Source of the DNA: Emiliania huxleyi CCMP1516
Lineage: Eukaryota; Haptophyta; Isochrysidales; Noelaerhabdaceae
DNA: 64,000 bases
Direction of reading: 5' to 3'
Assembly: GCF_000372725.1 (NCBI RefSeq)
Contig: NW_005198965.1
Span: 115,655 to 179,654 of the forward strand
Part shown: piece by piece, positions 1 to 9,743 of the stretch
Numbering within the stretch: position 1 is the stretch's first letter
Layout of the letters: each line of letters opens with the position of its first letter
Made by a program: the position numbers and the translations under genes
The notes under the pieces: generated by a model
The model's input: the letters and a program-made list of their open reading frames with translations, nothing else
The model's database searches: none
What the model was told of the DNA's origin: nothing

Positions 1-1886
1 ATCCGTTGTGCCGGCGGGGAGCGCACGCGCCGAGGACACGGGACGGGCCGCCGGGCGCGCGGAGCGGCGACTCGAACTGTCCAAACGAGACGGCAGACAC
101 GCGGGCGAGCGGGCCCGGCAGCATCTGCTGCGGCACTGCAGCGGCGGGCGCGTGCTCGCCTGCGTGAGGAACGCGCCGACGAAGATCAGGGAAGGGGGGG
201 GGAGCACTGCGGCGGCGGCGCGCGCTGTGCTCGCAGAGGCGGCAGAGGCGGCCGACGAGGAGCCGCTCGAGCTCGGAGCAGACGGCGGCGCCCTCGGCGT
301 AGAGCGGCCGCAGCGCCGCGTCGCACGACTCGCGGAGCTTCTTGCGCTGCCCCATCTGCTGCTCCTGCAGCCGCCGCTTGCGCTCCTCGAACTCGAGGTA
401 CCTGGTGAACGGCCGCCTGGTCAGTGGTCCACCGCTGGCGCGGAGGGGCCCTCCCTCCCCCATGAGGCACATGCGCGACTGCTTGAGCCGCCACTGGCCC
501 TCGGCCGCAGCCTGCTCGCGCTCCCAGCGCGCCAGACACTCGAGCAGCTCCTGCGACGCGAACGCGGCGCGGGGGCTGACGCGGACGCCGAGGGGCGCGG
601 GCCGGCGCGGGTAGGCTCGGCCGGCGCCTGAGGCAGCCCGAGCGCCTCTGTGATCGCCGCCTGCGCTGCAGAGAGGCGCGAGGCGGCGATCTCGCCGACC
701 TCGGCAGAGCGCTGCAGCGGCGGAGCCAAGGCGGAGGCCGAGGAGGCTGCCGCCGCGCCGCGCACGGCGTGAATCTCCTCCTCCTCGTCCTCGTCCTCCT
801 CGTCCTCCTCCTCCTCGTCGTCGTCCTCCTCGTCGTCCTCGTCGTCGTCGTCCTCCTCCTCCTCCTCCTCCTCCTCCTCGTCGTCCTCCTCCTCCTCGTC
901 GTCGCTGTCCTCCTCCTCCTCGCTCGCGTCCTCGCCCCCGTCCGACTCCTCCTCCTCCCCATCTTCGTCCATCAACTCTGCCGCCTTGGCCGCCTCCGCC
1001 TCCGACACCGCGGCAGCCTCGGCAGCAGCGGCAGCAGCAATAGCCGTGCCAGCAGTGGTGGCAGCCTCGGCGTCCGGGGCCCGGTCGGCTGCGCACGCAG
1101 CGCCCATCGAGGCGTCCTCGCCGGCTCCCACCGCGGCCGGCGGCGCCGCCCTCGCCGCCGCCTCGCCCTCGCCCGCGTGCGAGTCGAGGCGCGGCGCACC
1201 CACGACGACGCCGCCCACGAGCCCCCCGAGCCAGAGCAGCATCTGCAGCGGCGAAAAGAGGTGCGAGGCGAGGCGGAGGAGGGGGTAGCGGGCGAAGAGG
1301 CCGCTCCCGCCCGCCGGGTCCGCGTCGCCCACCATCGACCCCTCGGTCTGCACCTCCACCTCGCTCCGCTGCTCCTTGCGCTCGGCGCGCTCGGCGTCGG
1401 CCGAGGCGAGCGTGCGCTCCGTCTCACGCAGCCGCTTGACGAGCTCCTCGCACACGCGCGTGGCCATGTCGAGCTGCTGATCGCGCTCTGTGACGGCACG
1501 CCAGGGGGGGGGGGGGGTCGGTCACCCCTCCTCATTCTTCCCGCCGTGCACCGGGGCGGGGCCGCATTGTGGGAGAGGTGGTGGCACGCGCGCGCGGGGC
1601 GGCTGTCACCGGCCAGCTTCTTGCCCTGGTCTTCCAGCGTCTTGAAGAGCGTGCTCAGCACGTCGTCTCCCACCGAGCACGCCCCCGGCTGAGCAGGCGA
1701 CGCGCCGCCACCCTCCTCCATTGCGGAGAGAGTGGCAACGCCGCCGTCGAAAAACGAGTTTGCGGCGGCGGTGACGTCTCCGCCGGACCGCAGGAGCAGC
1801 GCGCGCAGCGTCGACTCTGGGAGATCGTCGCCGACGATGCTACGCAGGGTCTCGACGTCGTCGTCGGACACGTCTGAGGGAAGCAT
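1..1886 (-). CDS. UBA-like, coiled-coil, membrane-anchored protein (3' end beyond window)
   Basis: Exon 1 starts at the ATG at 1886 and ends at 1610; a GT-AG intron joins it to exon 2 at 1487. The first 45 residues look like a UBA-type helical bundle (DVETLRSIV ... LRALLLRSGGDVTAAANSFF). A charged coiled coil follows, around the MATRVCEELVKRLRETERT segment. Then comes one hydrophobic stretch (LFSPLQMLLWLGGLVGGVVV) and a Glu/Asp tract of about 70 residues encoded at 773-960. A third exon starts after an AG near 558 and is Arg/Glu/Gln-rich (EFEERKRRLQEQQMGQRKKL). A fourth may start near 150. UBA followed by a membrane hairpin recalls UBXD8/FAF2-type ER proteins, but the UAS and UBX domains would lie outside the window, so the family is not assigned. 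The gene starts right beside a dispersed repeat at 1930-2100. Confidence 0.6.
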
Positions 1887-1929
1887 GGACCCGATGGCTG
1901 GGTCCAGATGGCTGTCGGCGTCAAAAAAA

Positions 1930-2100
1930 GAAATGGCGTGTTTCAGGCGGCGAGGGACTGGGAAGAGAGATAGAAAGAGGCGGACGACCAAGGGTGGGCG
2001 ACGGCTAGCGCATCACACCCCTCTCCTTAAAATCCCTGTGTGGTGGCGGTGTGCCGTCGTTCTCCCATCCCTCCCTTGGGTTGTCCGTTTTCTTTCATCA
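1930..2100 (+). repeat. Dispersed repeat A, copy 1 (3'-end fragment)
   Basis: This stretch matches 24640-24800 on the same strand and 58020-58260 on the opposite strand. The three share a GGGTGGGCGACGG block, then CTTAAAATCCCTGTGTGGTGG, then CCCATCCCTCCCTTGGGTTG, and end in a pyrimidine-rich TTTC tail. Only the 3' part is present here. A shared 3' end with variable 5' ends and a simple-repeat tail is what target-primed (LINE/SINE-type) retroposition leaves. Confidence 0.7.
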
Positions 2101-2103
2101 AGT

Positions 2104-2333
2104 GTCTTGTGGTTCTGTGTGTCGCTCCTGGCGCAACGTGTCGAGCGAGGCCGTGCGGAGCAAGCCTCTGGCCGCTCTGCCACGTGGGCAGCGTCGCCCC
2201 GGACGACGTCGGCGTCTGCGCGAGCGCGCGCGGGTGGCCCCCTCCCCGCCCTTGGCCGCCGGGCGGACCGGGCCGCGGCTTGGCACGGTGAGCGAGGCCG
2301 ACCACGGGGATGGGGGCCGGTGAGGATGGATAG
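2104..2333 (+). repeat. Dispersed repeat B, copy 1
   Basis: About 230 bases nearly identical to 7454-7680. Both copies begin GTCTTGTGGTTCTGTGTGTC and end GGATGGATAG, with only small indels between them. There is no coding potential shared between the copies. This copy follows directly on the tail of repeat A, so one element probably landed in or beside the other. Class unknown; a GC-rich SINE-like element is possible. Confidence 0.7.
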
Positions 2334-3065
2334 CGTTAGCTGCAGCGGGGGTTGCCACAGCCGCTGTCGTGGAGCATCGCCGCAGCCGCCAGCCACAATC
2401 GCCACGCAAGACACAGAGCCGGCTAGCCAGACCGCACAAGCGACTACCCCCACACGATCGCGCGTTTCCACCGGAGCTGCCGCCGCAGACCGGCCCAACT
2501 TATCGGACGATCGCGACGGGACGGCCACAGCGACTCGCTGCGCTTGCCGTCGGAAACGACATCGGCGGCGAGCCTCCAACCTTCACCTTGTCGGCGGTGA
2601 GCCTTACGCTGGAGAAGGCGTTGTCTGTCCTCAACGGAATCCAGCGCTCCTCTACGTCGTGGACCACATCAACACTGTCTGCCTTGTCGGCCCCCGGCGT
2701 CATCGCAGGGGTCGCCGCTCTGGCGGCCGCCGGCCTGAGAGTAGCCAGAGGGCTCCGGGCGAGGTGTGAGCTGGCTAGCGTAAAGCCGTAAGACAGACAC
2801 AACAGAGCGCCTCTGACAGAGACACGTGTGCGGCAGCGTCGCTCCTAAAAATGGCATCTCAACAGCTGCTCTCAGAAACACTGCGAGGTAGTACACACAA
2901 TGGACAGTCCAGAAGTCGGAGACAGGTACGCTCAAGCTTCTCTCGCCACCAGTGCCGGCGCGGGACAGACAGGTCACAGAGCTGCAGAGGAGCGAGAGGT
3001 CAGCTCTATATGTGCAGAGGTCGGCTCTACGTTCGGCTGGGGACATTGCTCACGAGCGCGCAGCG
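2334..3065. other. Intergenic stretch without a supported gene
   Basis: Overlapping short reading frames occur on both strands but none shows a domain, a codon-use signal or a conserved motif. The stretch separates the 3' end of the astacin-esterase gene (stop at 3066, minus strand) from repeat B. Confidence 0.5.
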
Positions 3066-6000
3066 TCAAATGAACCCCCCCATGGAGATGCTCTCCCTTT
3101 GCTGAGGCCTCCGCCCCGGCGGCGACCCCCCTCTCGCCCGCGCCTCAGCCGCCGCCACCGCCCGCGCCACCCCTCCTTGCGGACCGCCTCGGGGACCCGC
3201 CGGCTGGGTGCGCGTAGGTGGCGAGGAGCCGATGAACGCACCACGAGCTGCGGTGGCTCGGAGAGGAGCCGCATCCGGGCGGAGGGGCGTCGTCGTCGTC
3301 GTCGTCGTCGTCATCGGCAGCGGCGGCGGCAGCGGCGGAGGCCGCGGCAGCGGCGGCGGGGTCGTCGTCGCCGTCGTCGGCGGCGGCCGAGGCAGCGGCG
3401 GCGGGGGCGGCGGGGGCGGCGGGGGCGGCGGTAGAGGAGGTGGCCGCCGAGGTGGCGTCGGGCGCCCGCGCGCGTATGGCTGCAGTGGTGGCCGCGGCGT
3501 CTCGACGTGCGAGGCAGCTAGTACTTGTGGGCTCTTGAGGGTCGCTCCTCGTGTCAGTCCTCGAGGCTCGGAGTTGTAGATGCTACGCCCGCGAATGGGA
3601 TGGGCTCGACCCTTGCCCGCACGGCCGCGACTGCGAGCCATGCAGCCAGCTGCCACGAAGACTCCGACGAGGAGCAGCCCAATAGCCACTCCAATCGCCG
3701 CAACCACCGTCCCGCGGGCGCTGTCGGAGCCGGGCGATGCAGCCAGTACTCCGGTTCCTGGCGGTGGTGAGGGCGAGGAGGAGGGCGGCGGTGGCAAGGG
3801 CGAGGCGGAGAGCGGCAGTGGCGATGGCGAAGCGGAGGGCGGGGCTCCGGTTCCGGTGCCAGGAGGGGGCAGCGGCGCCAAACTGTCGAAGAAAGCCCAG
3901 ATCGCGGCGGCGGCAAAGGACGGCGGTAGGTGCCCATTTGACGTCGGGCACCACACCACAGGGAACAGTGCGTCGCAGTCATCATACTCCACGCACGCGT
4001 CCGGACCGATGGCCACGCTGGTATCCGCGCAGCTGTTAGCTACCTGCCAATAGTCGCGAGAGCCCTTGCCCGCCTCCCAGTTGACTCCTGGCGTCCAGTC
4101 TGCGCTCCCGTGCGTGAGCCACACCGCGACCTGCCCCGTGCAGCCGGCATCGCCAAAAGGGCCAGCGCCCATGATGGGAGCGATGGCGCGTACCTGGTCA
4201 CCCAGCTGGCAGCCTATCGTGTTGGACATGATGCCGCCGAAGCTGATGCCCGTGGAGAAAATGCGCGCCTCGTCGATGCAGTAGTCGCCCTTGAGCTTTG
4301 CGAGCAGGACACGCACGAAGGCGATGTCTCGTCCGTTGTTATCTGGCCAGCCAGTGGCGCCGAACCCATTTGCTGACAGTCCCTGGCCGGCGACGAAGAT
4401 GGCGCTGCCGTCGCTCTGATCCCAGAGCCCTTGATACTTCCAGGAGCCAAAGTAGCCGTCGGCGGTCTCGTCAGCTGTCCCTCCGAGCCCATGCCACACC
4501 AGAATTAGCTTGTACGGACGATCCGGGTCGTAGTCGGTGGGAAGGTCGAGGCGATAGGCTCGCGATGTTCCGTCCACATCAACGTTGTATGAGCCGGTTC
4601 CGAGAGACGCAGAGGATCCGCATCCTGAGCTCCCGGTTGGTTGGTCGACCTTGACCAGCGATGGCGGCGGCGGCGGCGGGGATGGCGACGGCGGTGGTAG
4701 CGGCGACGGAGGCGACGGAGGCGGTGACAGCGACGGCGGTGGCGGCGGTGGCGCTGTCGACGGAGGCGCTAGGCAACAGAATGCAAAGCAGGCGCTCCCA
4801 TCGTTGAACCAACATGACCAAATCTCGGTGCCGCATGTGCAGCCTGGCGGCGGCAGCGGCGATGCAGACGGGGACGTCGTCGGTGCTGGCTGCGACTGCG
4901 GCGGTGGTGACGGCGACGGAGGCGGTGGCGGCGGTGGCGGCGGCGGTGGCGGCGCTGAAGCGCCGACGGACGCGGTACCTCCCCCGCACGCGCAGCACGC
5001 CTGGCTTGCGGCGATGCCGCCTCCCCTGAAGTCGGAGCCGCAGTCGAACGGCGCGCCTCCAAGTGTGATCCCGAGATTGAGGGACTCACAGCCGATACCG
5101 CCGCCACCGCCGAGGCTCCAACCGTCGATGCGCCAACCGGGCGTGTCTGCGCACGTGCCGCACCGCCCACGGTCACTGTCCCAGCGGCACGGGTTGCGCT
5201 CCCTCTCCGCGAGAGCAGCACACGCGCTCCGCTCCAGCACGGTTGTGCACACCGCGGGTGCGACGTAGCCCGGGCAGGTCGTCTGCAGCCCGCAGCTGTA
5301 CCTGGTGTTGATCTGGCCAATGTCCTTTTGCGAGAGGACTTGAGTGCTCCCAAATGTGTCACCGGAATTTGCAGCCTTTGAGCCGCCACGTCCGTCCGAG
5401 ACCACCTGGTTGTTGTTCCGGACGACCATCGTGGGCAAGCCACGTTCTCTGGCAAAGGTGGAGCTCGAGTACAGCATGATCGAGAACCAGTCCCAGCTGC
5501 TGTCTGGGTCGCCCTGGATGTTGTACCAGTCGTTCGCATCCAGTCGTTCGAAGTTGCCGCGAGCGCCGACCTGTGCGTTCTGAAGCCGCACCTCGATGTG
5601 CTCGTCGCGGTCGGGGCGAGAGTGCTCGTGTAAAAAACCGAGGGAGTGCAAGAACTCGTGGACGACGACACCCTCGAAGGCTGGACAGCCGGAGCTCAGC
5701 GTCATCGTCGCAGACGTGTAGGCTCCGACGGTCGCAGACCCTGAGCAGGAGTTCGTTGACCCCTGCGACCCCGAGCCGTAGATTGCGAGCCGCGGCTCGT
5801 TGCTGCCGACAAAGGTGGGCTGTGTCTCGTCCGTCTCGTCCGGGTCTACCTCGACGAAGCATATGCACGTGCTCTCCTCGATCCTCGCGATGGCCGCCTC
5901 GACGACACCACGGAAGAGCGAGCCGGGAGCCCACCCGCGGCTCCCGCTCTGCTTCGCAAAGTGCCAACGGACCAGCTGGTCCGGCCACTGCCTGGCGCGC

Positions 6001-6425
6001 TCGGTGATGCCGAGCCTCCTGGAGCCGCCGTCCTCATGGGAGTGGGCATGGTCATGGCTGTCGGCGACGGCGGCGTCGGCTGCGCCTTCCTCATGGGAGT
6101 GGGCATGGCCGCGGCTGTCGGCGACGGCAATAGCCGCGGCTGTAGCGTTGGGGCACTTAGCGGAGCACGGCGGCTCGCTGACGGGACCCGAGCGGCTCCA
6201 CCAGCCGCTGTCTTGCCTCCAAACGCACACACTCGCGCAGCTGCTGCTCTCGCATACTGATCGCTTTGGCGCTGCGACGGCACAGATGAAGATCTCCGTG
6301 CACCCAGGCGCATCGTGAACGGCCCGCTCGCAGGTGGTGACGCCGGACGCACGGTCGGTGACGCACTGGTCGAGAGTCGCTGCGACAGCGCCTGTTATGA
6401 GGACGCACAAGCAGTACCTCGACAT
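3066..6425 (-). CDS. Membrane-anchored astacin metalloprotease fused to PHB-depolymerase/feruloyl-esterase-like esterase
   Basis: The open frame runs intronless from the ATG at 6425 (MSRYCLCVLITGAVAA, a signal peptide), giving about 1,119 residues. The frame is open upstream too, but without a convincing start. After a His-rich linker comes an M12A astacin domain: HEFLHSLGFLHEHSRPDRD near residue 256 supplies the three zinc His, the Glu and the family motif, and SIMLYSS near 315 is the Met-turn. A Cys-rich module (CADTPGW ... ACCACGGG) and two Pro/Ser-rich spacers follow. Residues about 600-850 form an alpha/beta-hydrolase of the LpqC/esterase-PHB type (ILVWHGLGG, nucleophile elbow GISFGG, LTHGSADWTP). 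A single transmembrane helix (about 903-928) and a basic, Pro/Thr-rich tail end the protein. It should sit at the cell surface with both enzymes outside, cutting protein and ester-linked matrix. Domain calls are firm; substrates are inferred. Confidence 0.85.
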   Translation of the reverse strand: MSRYCLCVLITGAVAATLDQCVTDRASGVTTCERAVHDAPGCTEIFICAVAAPKRSVCESSSCASVCVWRQDSGWWSRSGPVSEPPCSAKCPNATAAAIAVADSRGHAHSHEEGAADAAVADSHDHAHSHEDGGSRRLGITERARQWPDQLVRWHFAKQSGSRGWAPGSLFRGVVEAAIARIEESTCICFVEVDPDETDETQPTFVGSNEPRLAIYGSGSQGSTNSCSGSATVGAYTSATMTLSSGCPAFEGVVVHEFLHSLGFLHEHSRPDRDEHIEVRLQNAQVGARGNFERLDANDWYNIQGDPDSSWDWFSIMLYSSSTFARERGLPTMVVRNNNQVVSDGRGGSKAANSGDTFGSTQVLSQKDIGQINTRYSCGLQTTCPGYVAPAVCTTVLERSACAALAERERNPCRWDSDRGRCGTCADTPGWRIDGWSLGGGGGIGCESLNLGITLGGAPFDCGSDFRGGGIAASQACCACGGGTASVGASAPPPPPPPPPPPPSPSPPPQSQPAPTTSPSASPLPPPGCTCGTEIWSCWFNDGSACFAFCCLAPPSTAPPPPPPSLSPPPSPPSPLPPPSPSPPPPPPSLVKVDQPTGSSGCGSSASLGTGSYNVDVDGTSRAYRLDLPTDYDPDRPYKLILVWHGLGGTADETADGYFGSWKYQGLWDQSDGSAIFVAGQGLSANGFGATGWPDNNGRDIAFVRVLLAKLKGDYCIDEARIFSTGISFGGIMSNTIGCQLGDQVRAIAPIMGAGPFGDAGCTGQVAVWLTHGSADWTPGVNWEAGKGSRDYWQVANSCADTSVAIGPDACVEYDDCDALFPVVWCPTSNGHLPPSFAAAAIWAFFDSLAPLPPPGTGTGAPPSASPSPLPLSASPLPPPPSSSPSPPPGTGVLAASPGSDSARGTVVAAIGVAIGLLLVGVFVAAGCMARSRGRAGKGRAHPIRGRSIYNSEPRGLTRGATLKSPQVLAASHVETPRPPLQPYARGRPTPPRRPPPLPPPPPPPPPPPPLPRPPPTTATTTPPPLPRPPPLPPPLPMTTTTTTTTPLRPDAAPLRATAARGAFIGSSPPTRTQPAGPRGGPQGGVARAVAAAEARARGGSPPGRRPQQRESISMGGFI

Positions 6426-7259
6426 GCTTCCGGCCGTGCAAAAAAGGGCTCGGGGCGGCCGGAAGTCGGCGGGAGGGGCATCGAAGAGCTGAGCTTCAGC
6501 TGGGATTTTTAATGTTTCTTTCTCTTTGACGGATCGACCGTGCTTGTTATCCACATCGATGTGACGCACACAGTGACACATCAGACGACACATGCTCTCC
6601 CACCCGCCGGGACGCAAAACGCTCTCGACGAGAGCCAGAAGAAGGCGTCCACACAGCAAGCCGCTCGTCGGACAGGCGTGCTCGCTCGATGCCGGCGAGC
6701 GCATTGCGCACGCTTTGGACGGTGGCGAAGCCAAAAACACCGATGGTGGCCGTCCGCTGGCGTGAGCGGCGGCGGTCGAGACCTCACCCTTCGCGCCGAC
6801 GTCCCAACCTCACGCGGAACAACCCAACCCCCAACCAACCCAACCCAACACCAAACAACCCCACTGAAAGCACGATTCTCCTGTTGGGCCCTCGGCCCGC
6901 TTCATCGCCCACAGCGTCGCTGTGCTTCTTTAGCAGGCGGTGTGGACTGTCGGCTGCGAGGACGGTCGCATTTGCGCGAGGCGAGGCGAGCATTCAGACG
7001 CGTTGCATGCGCCATGACTCGCGCCAGTGCGTGCGGGAGCTCCTGGCCTGAGCGTTGAGTCCAGGGCGAGTTGCGCTGGCCACTATCACTACGCCGAGCC
7101 GAGCTGACGCGCCGAGGCGCCGGCCAGTCGCAGCCGTGAGGCATGCCATAGCAGCAGAGGCACCTGCCACCCATTGGGCGGGCAGACAGAAGGCCAGGGC
7201 AGCACTAGCAAGTGCAACGCGCCTCATGTCGGAGAGCGACCGTCGCGTGCCTCGTTCGC
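6426..7259. other. Upstream region of the astacin-esterase gene, no supported gene
   Basis: The stretch holds an AACCC-rich run at about 6824-6866 and otherwise unremarkable GC-rich sequence. No frame shows a recognisable domain. It should contain the promoter of the minus-strand gene starting at 6425, but no core promoter element can be named. Confidence 0.4.
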
Positions 7260-7450
7260 CGCTTATGATGTAGAGTTTGTTGTAGAGATTTCACGTTGTA
7301 GAGCGCCTCTACATCGCTCTACAACGGAGGCGCTTCGTCCCGCGGCGGATGTAGAGCTCTACAGCTCTACAGCGCTCTACAGCGCTCCAGAGCGCTCTAC
7401 ATCTCTACAGCTCTCAGCGCTCTACACTCTACATCCTCTACACCCTCCCT
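7260..7450. repeat. CTCTACA/TGTAGAG heptamer cluster
   Basis: The heptamer CTCTACA and its complement recur about a dozen times in under 200 bases, in both orientations, often as AGAGCGCTCTACA. Many units are self-complementary around AGCGCT, so the stretch could fold. It ends exactly where repeat B copy 2 begins. Confidence 0.6.
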
Positions 7451-7453
7451 CAG

Positions 7454-7680
7454 GTCTTGTGGTTCTGTGTGTCGCTCCTGGCGCAACGTGTCGAGCGAGG
7501 CCGTGCGGAGCAAGCCTCTGGCGCTCTGCCACGTGGGCAGCGTCGCCCCGGACGACGTCGGCGTCTGCGCGTGCGCGGGTGGCCCCCTCCCCGCCCTTGT
7601 GGCCGCCGGGCGGACCGGGCCGCGGCTTGGCGCGGCGAGCGAGACCGACCACGGGGATGGGGGCCGGTGAGGATGGATAG
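7454..7680 (+). repeat. Dispersed repeat B, copy 2
   Basis: This is the second copy of the element at 2104-2333, with the same start (GTCTTGTGG) and end (GGATGGATAG) and over 90 percent identity by eye. No clear target-site duplication is visible. Confidence 0.7.
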
Positions 7681-7935
7681 TATTCGTGTTGTTGGGCTCA
7701 TGAACGGGAGGGCGGCACCCCCCGGTGGCGCTCCGGCCGGTGTGCGCTTGGGCACGTGGAGTTGGATTCGGGTACTTTGCTGGTATGGTATCTGTGAATA
7801 AATGGAGTATGTACTTTCACACCCCTTGGGGTGTTCACGACCACTTGCGGTCATTACGCACTTGTGCGTTCACGCCCCTTGCGGCGATCGTTTCACAGTC
7901 CCATCAACTGTTCAAGGGAAAACGCGACACCTTGG

Positions 7936-8532
7936 GTACCCCTAGGGTTCTGAGGGCCGGATTTTTTTAAGACCTTTTAAGAAATGAGGAGGTTTGGGGG
8001 CTCAAATTGCCATTTAAGAGATTGCAGGCACGGGGGGTCCCTCTTTTAAGACCGTTTAAGAAAATCGGCCTCACCAGCATGCGTCGCTGGGTTCCGCGCC
8101 GTTTTCTCCAATACTGCCGTTATTAGGCACAAACCCGCCTCTGAAGACACATCTGTAAGTCTGGTGCACTGGCAGGAGCCATACTCGCATAGGGGACGCG
8201 TGCCAGCTGACTGTAACCAGCTTCCCGGCCTCCGGCGTCTACCGGGAGCCTCCCGGACCATCGACCTCGGGAGCTCTCCCGAACCGTTTAAGCTTTTAAG
8301 ACCGTTTATAAGGAATCGGCGGCCCAGGCAGCCTTAAAATGGGCCATGGCCCGCTTTAAGCCGTTTAAGCCGCACAGCGACGCATGCTGGTGAGGCCGAT
8401 TTTCTTAAACGGTCTTAAAAGAGGGACCCCCCGTGCCTGCAATCTATTAAATGGCAATTTAAGCCCCCAAACCTCCTCATTTCTTAAAAGCTCTTAAAAA
8501 CTCCGGCCCTCAGAACCCTAGGGGTCCCCTAA
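7936..8532. mobile_element. Inverted-repeat DNA element (MITE-like), about 600 bases
   Basis: Arms of about 150 bases are inverted copies: 7938-8097 against 8378-8530. Both arms read inward as CCCCTAGGGTTCTGAGGGCCGGA, then a TTTTAAGA motif, AAATGAGGAGG, GCACGGGGGGTCCCTC and CAGCATGCGTCGCTG. The interior repeats the GTTTAAG/CTTTTAAGACC motif. There is no transposase frame, so it is non-autonomous. The superfamily is not decided because the exact ends and target duplication cannot be fixed by eye. The right end abuts an orphan coding fragment at 8532-8697. Confidence 0.75.
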
Positions 8533-8697
8533 GCGCGCGACGAGGCCCTCGTCTTCTACACGTACGACGGCCGAGCCGACGAGCCGCGCTTCACCTTCCA
8601 CGCGGCTTTCGACCTGCTGCCCGACCTGCCCGACACCGCGCCGGACGCGCCGCCGCGAGTGGCCATGATTGTCCGCTGTGCCGCCCTCTTTGAGTGA
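8532..8697 (+). pseudogene. Orphan C-terminal exon of a CmcJ/NvfI (AsaB) family oxidoreductase
   Basis: The frame reads DEALVFYTYDG, then FTFHAAFDLLPDLPD, then APDAPPRVAMIVRCAALFE and a TGA at 8695-8697. The DAPPR-x-x-x-x-x-R-x-L-x-F ending after an F-x-x-H-x-A-F block is typical of the C-terminus of this fungal and bacterial family (7-alpha-cephem-methoxylase P8-like and GA4-desaturase-like proteins). Nothing upstream continues it: the inverted-repeat element ends directly before it. It is probably a gene remnant cut off by the element or by rearrangement. A terminal exon of a gene with a long intron is possible. Confidence 0.5.
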
Positions 8698-9743
8698 AGG
8701 GCGCCGTGTATGATTTAGGCATGCGTTCAGAGGAGAACGCTCACTCCCTTTGATTGTGCGCGTCATAGACATAGTGGAGCGCGGGTGTGCATGTGTACGT
8801 GATAGCGCTGTGATACAACTACTTGCTTTAGGCGAGGCGCATGGCTAGTTCCACAATTCACTCTGACACGCTAATCTTTTGAGACATTCTCATTGCAGAG
8901 ACGCGGGTAGTCTCCCCAACTCCCCCCCATCCCCCGGCGCCCCGGGCCTCCATCCAGGGCTCGCACCTCAACCTCGCTCATAGACCAGCGCACAGCGCCA
9001 TACGACGTAAAATCTTCTCAATAACAGGTCTGTGAATGTGTACACTGTAGATCTAGCTTACTGGGAGAACAGAGAGAGTGGGTTGTGTTCTCTCTCTCTC
9101 TCTCGGGTATATTCGTCAAGAGCCACATACCGCACTGACTGACAAAATCATGGGAGAAACGCGGCGAGGCAGTCGCAATTCCAGGGGTCTTCGTGAGGGT
9201 GGGGCTGTCCTGCTTCTTTTCTTTTTCGCACGACACAGTGTACCTGTGCTAGTGCCAGTGCGCGCCAGTCCCGTGCCCAGTGTCGTGCGAGGGAGCTTTG
9301 ATTGATTGACGACTTGTAAAATTCTTTTCGACCGAGTCTTGCCCCCGTGTATTCATTCATGGTCATGGGGGAAGAACGGAACGGTTTCTGGGAGGGGAAC
9401 GAACGCACCTCCTCCGCCCACATCGGCAATCTCACCCGAGTGCATCCACCGTGCACAACAACGGGTAATTAATGGGGGTCCTCATGAACGTTTCGCTGCG
9501 CTTCGTGTGCATCACGTGGCTCGCCGTCGGCTCCCACGTGCGCGACACAACATTCCCAGAACCATTACGCCGTCCCAGACGACGAGGCCAGGAGAGGCGG
9601 GCCCTACGTCGTCGTCACCTGGCCGCGAGGACTCCCCCAAGACTGTGCTGGTGCCAGATCCCTCTCTCGCTGAGTTGCGCGGCGCTCCCCTGAGGCTCTC
9701 CTCCGCCACCAACGATGGGGGGTCTGTGTCGAGTTCTCTCCCG
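8698..9743. other. Intergenic stretch upstream of the kinase gene
   Basis: This AT-richer stretch contains a TCTC microsatellite near 9088-9105 and no frame with a recognisable domain. The kinase frame stays open upstream of 9744 as far as 9306 but has no ATG there, so part of it could be an upstream exon. Confidence 0.4.

Noticed and set aside
769-1692. Plus-strand frame with a long Leu/Val run, like a membrane protein
   Set aside because: It is the antisense of the Glu/Asp codon tract of the minus-strand UBA-like gene; no independent motif.
4585-5268. Gly/Asp-rich plus-strand frame
   Set aside because: Antisense of the Pro-rich rods of the astacin-esterase gene.
6824-6866. AACCC-rich run, telomere-like
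   Set aside because: Too short and irregular; not a clean telomeric repeat and no chromosome-end context.
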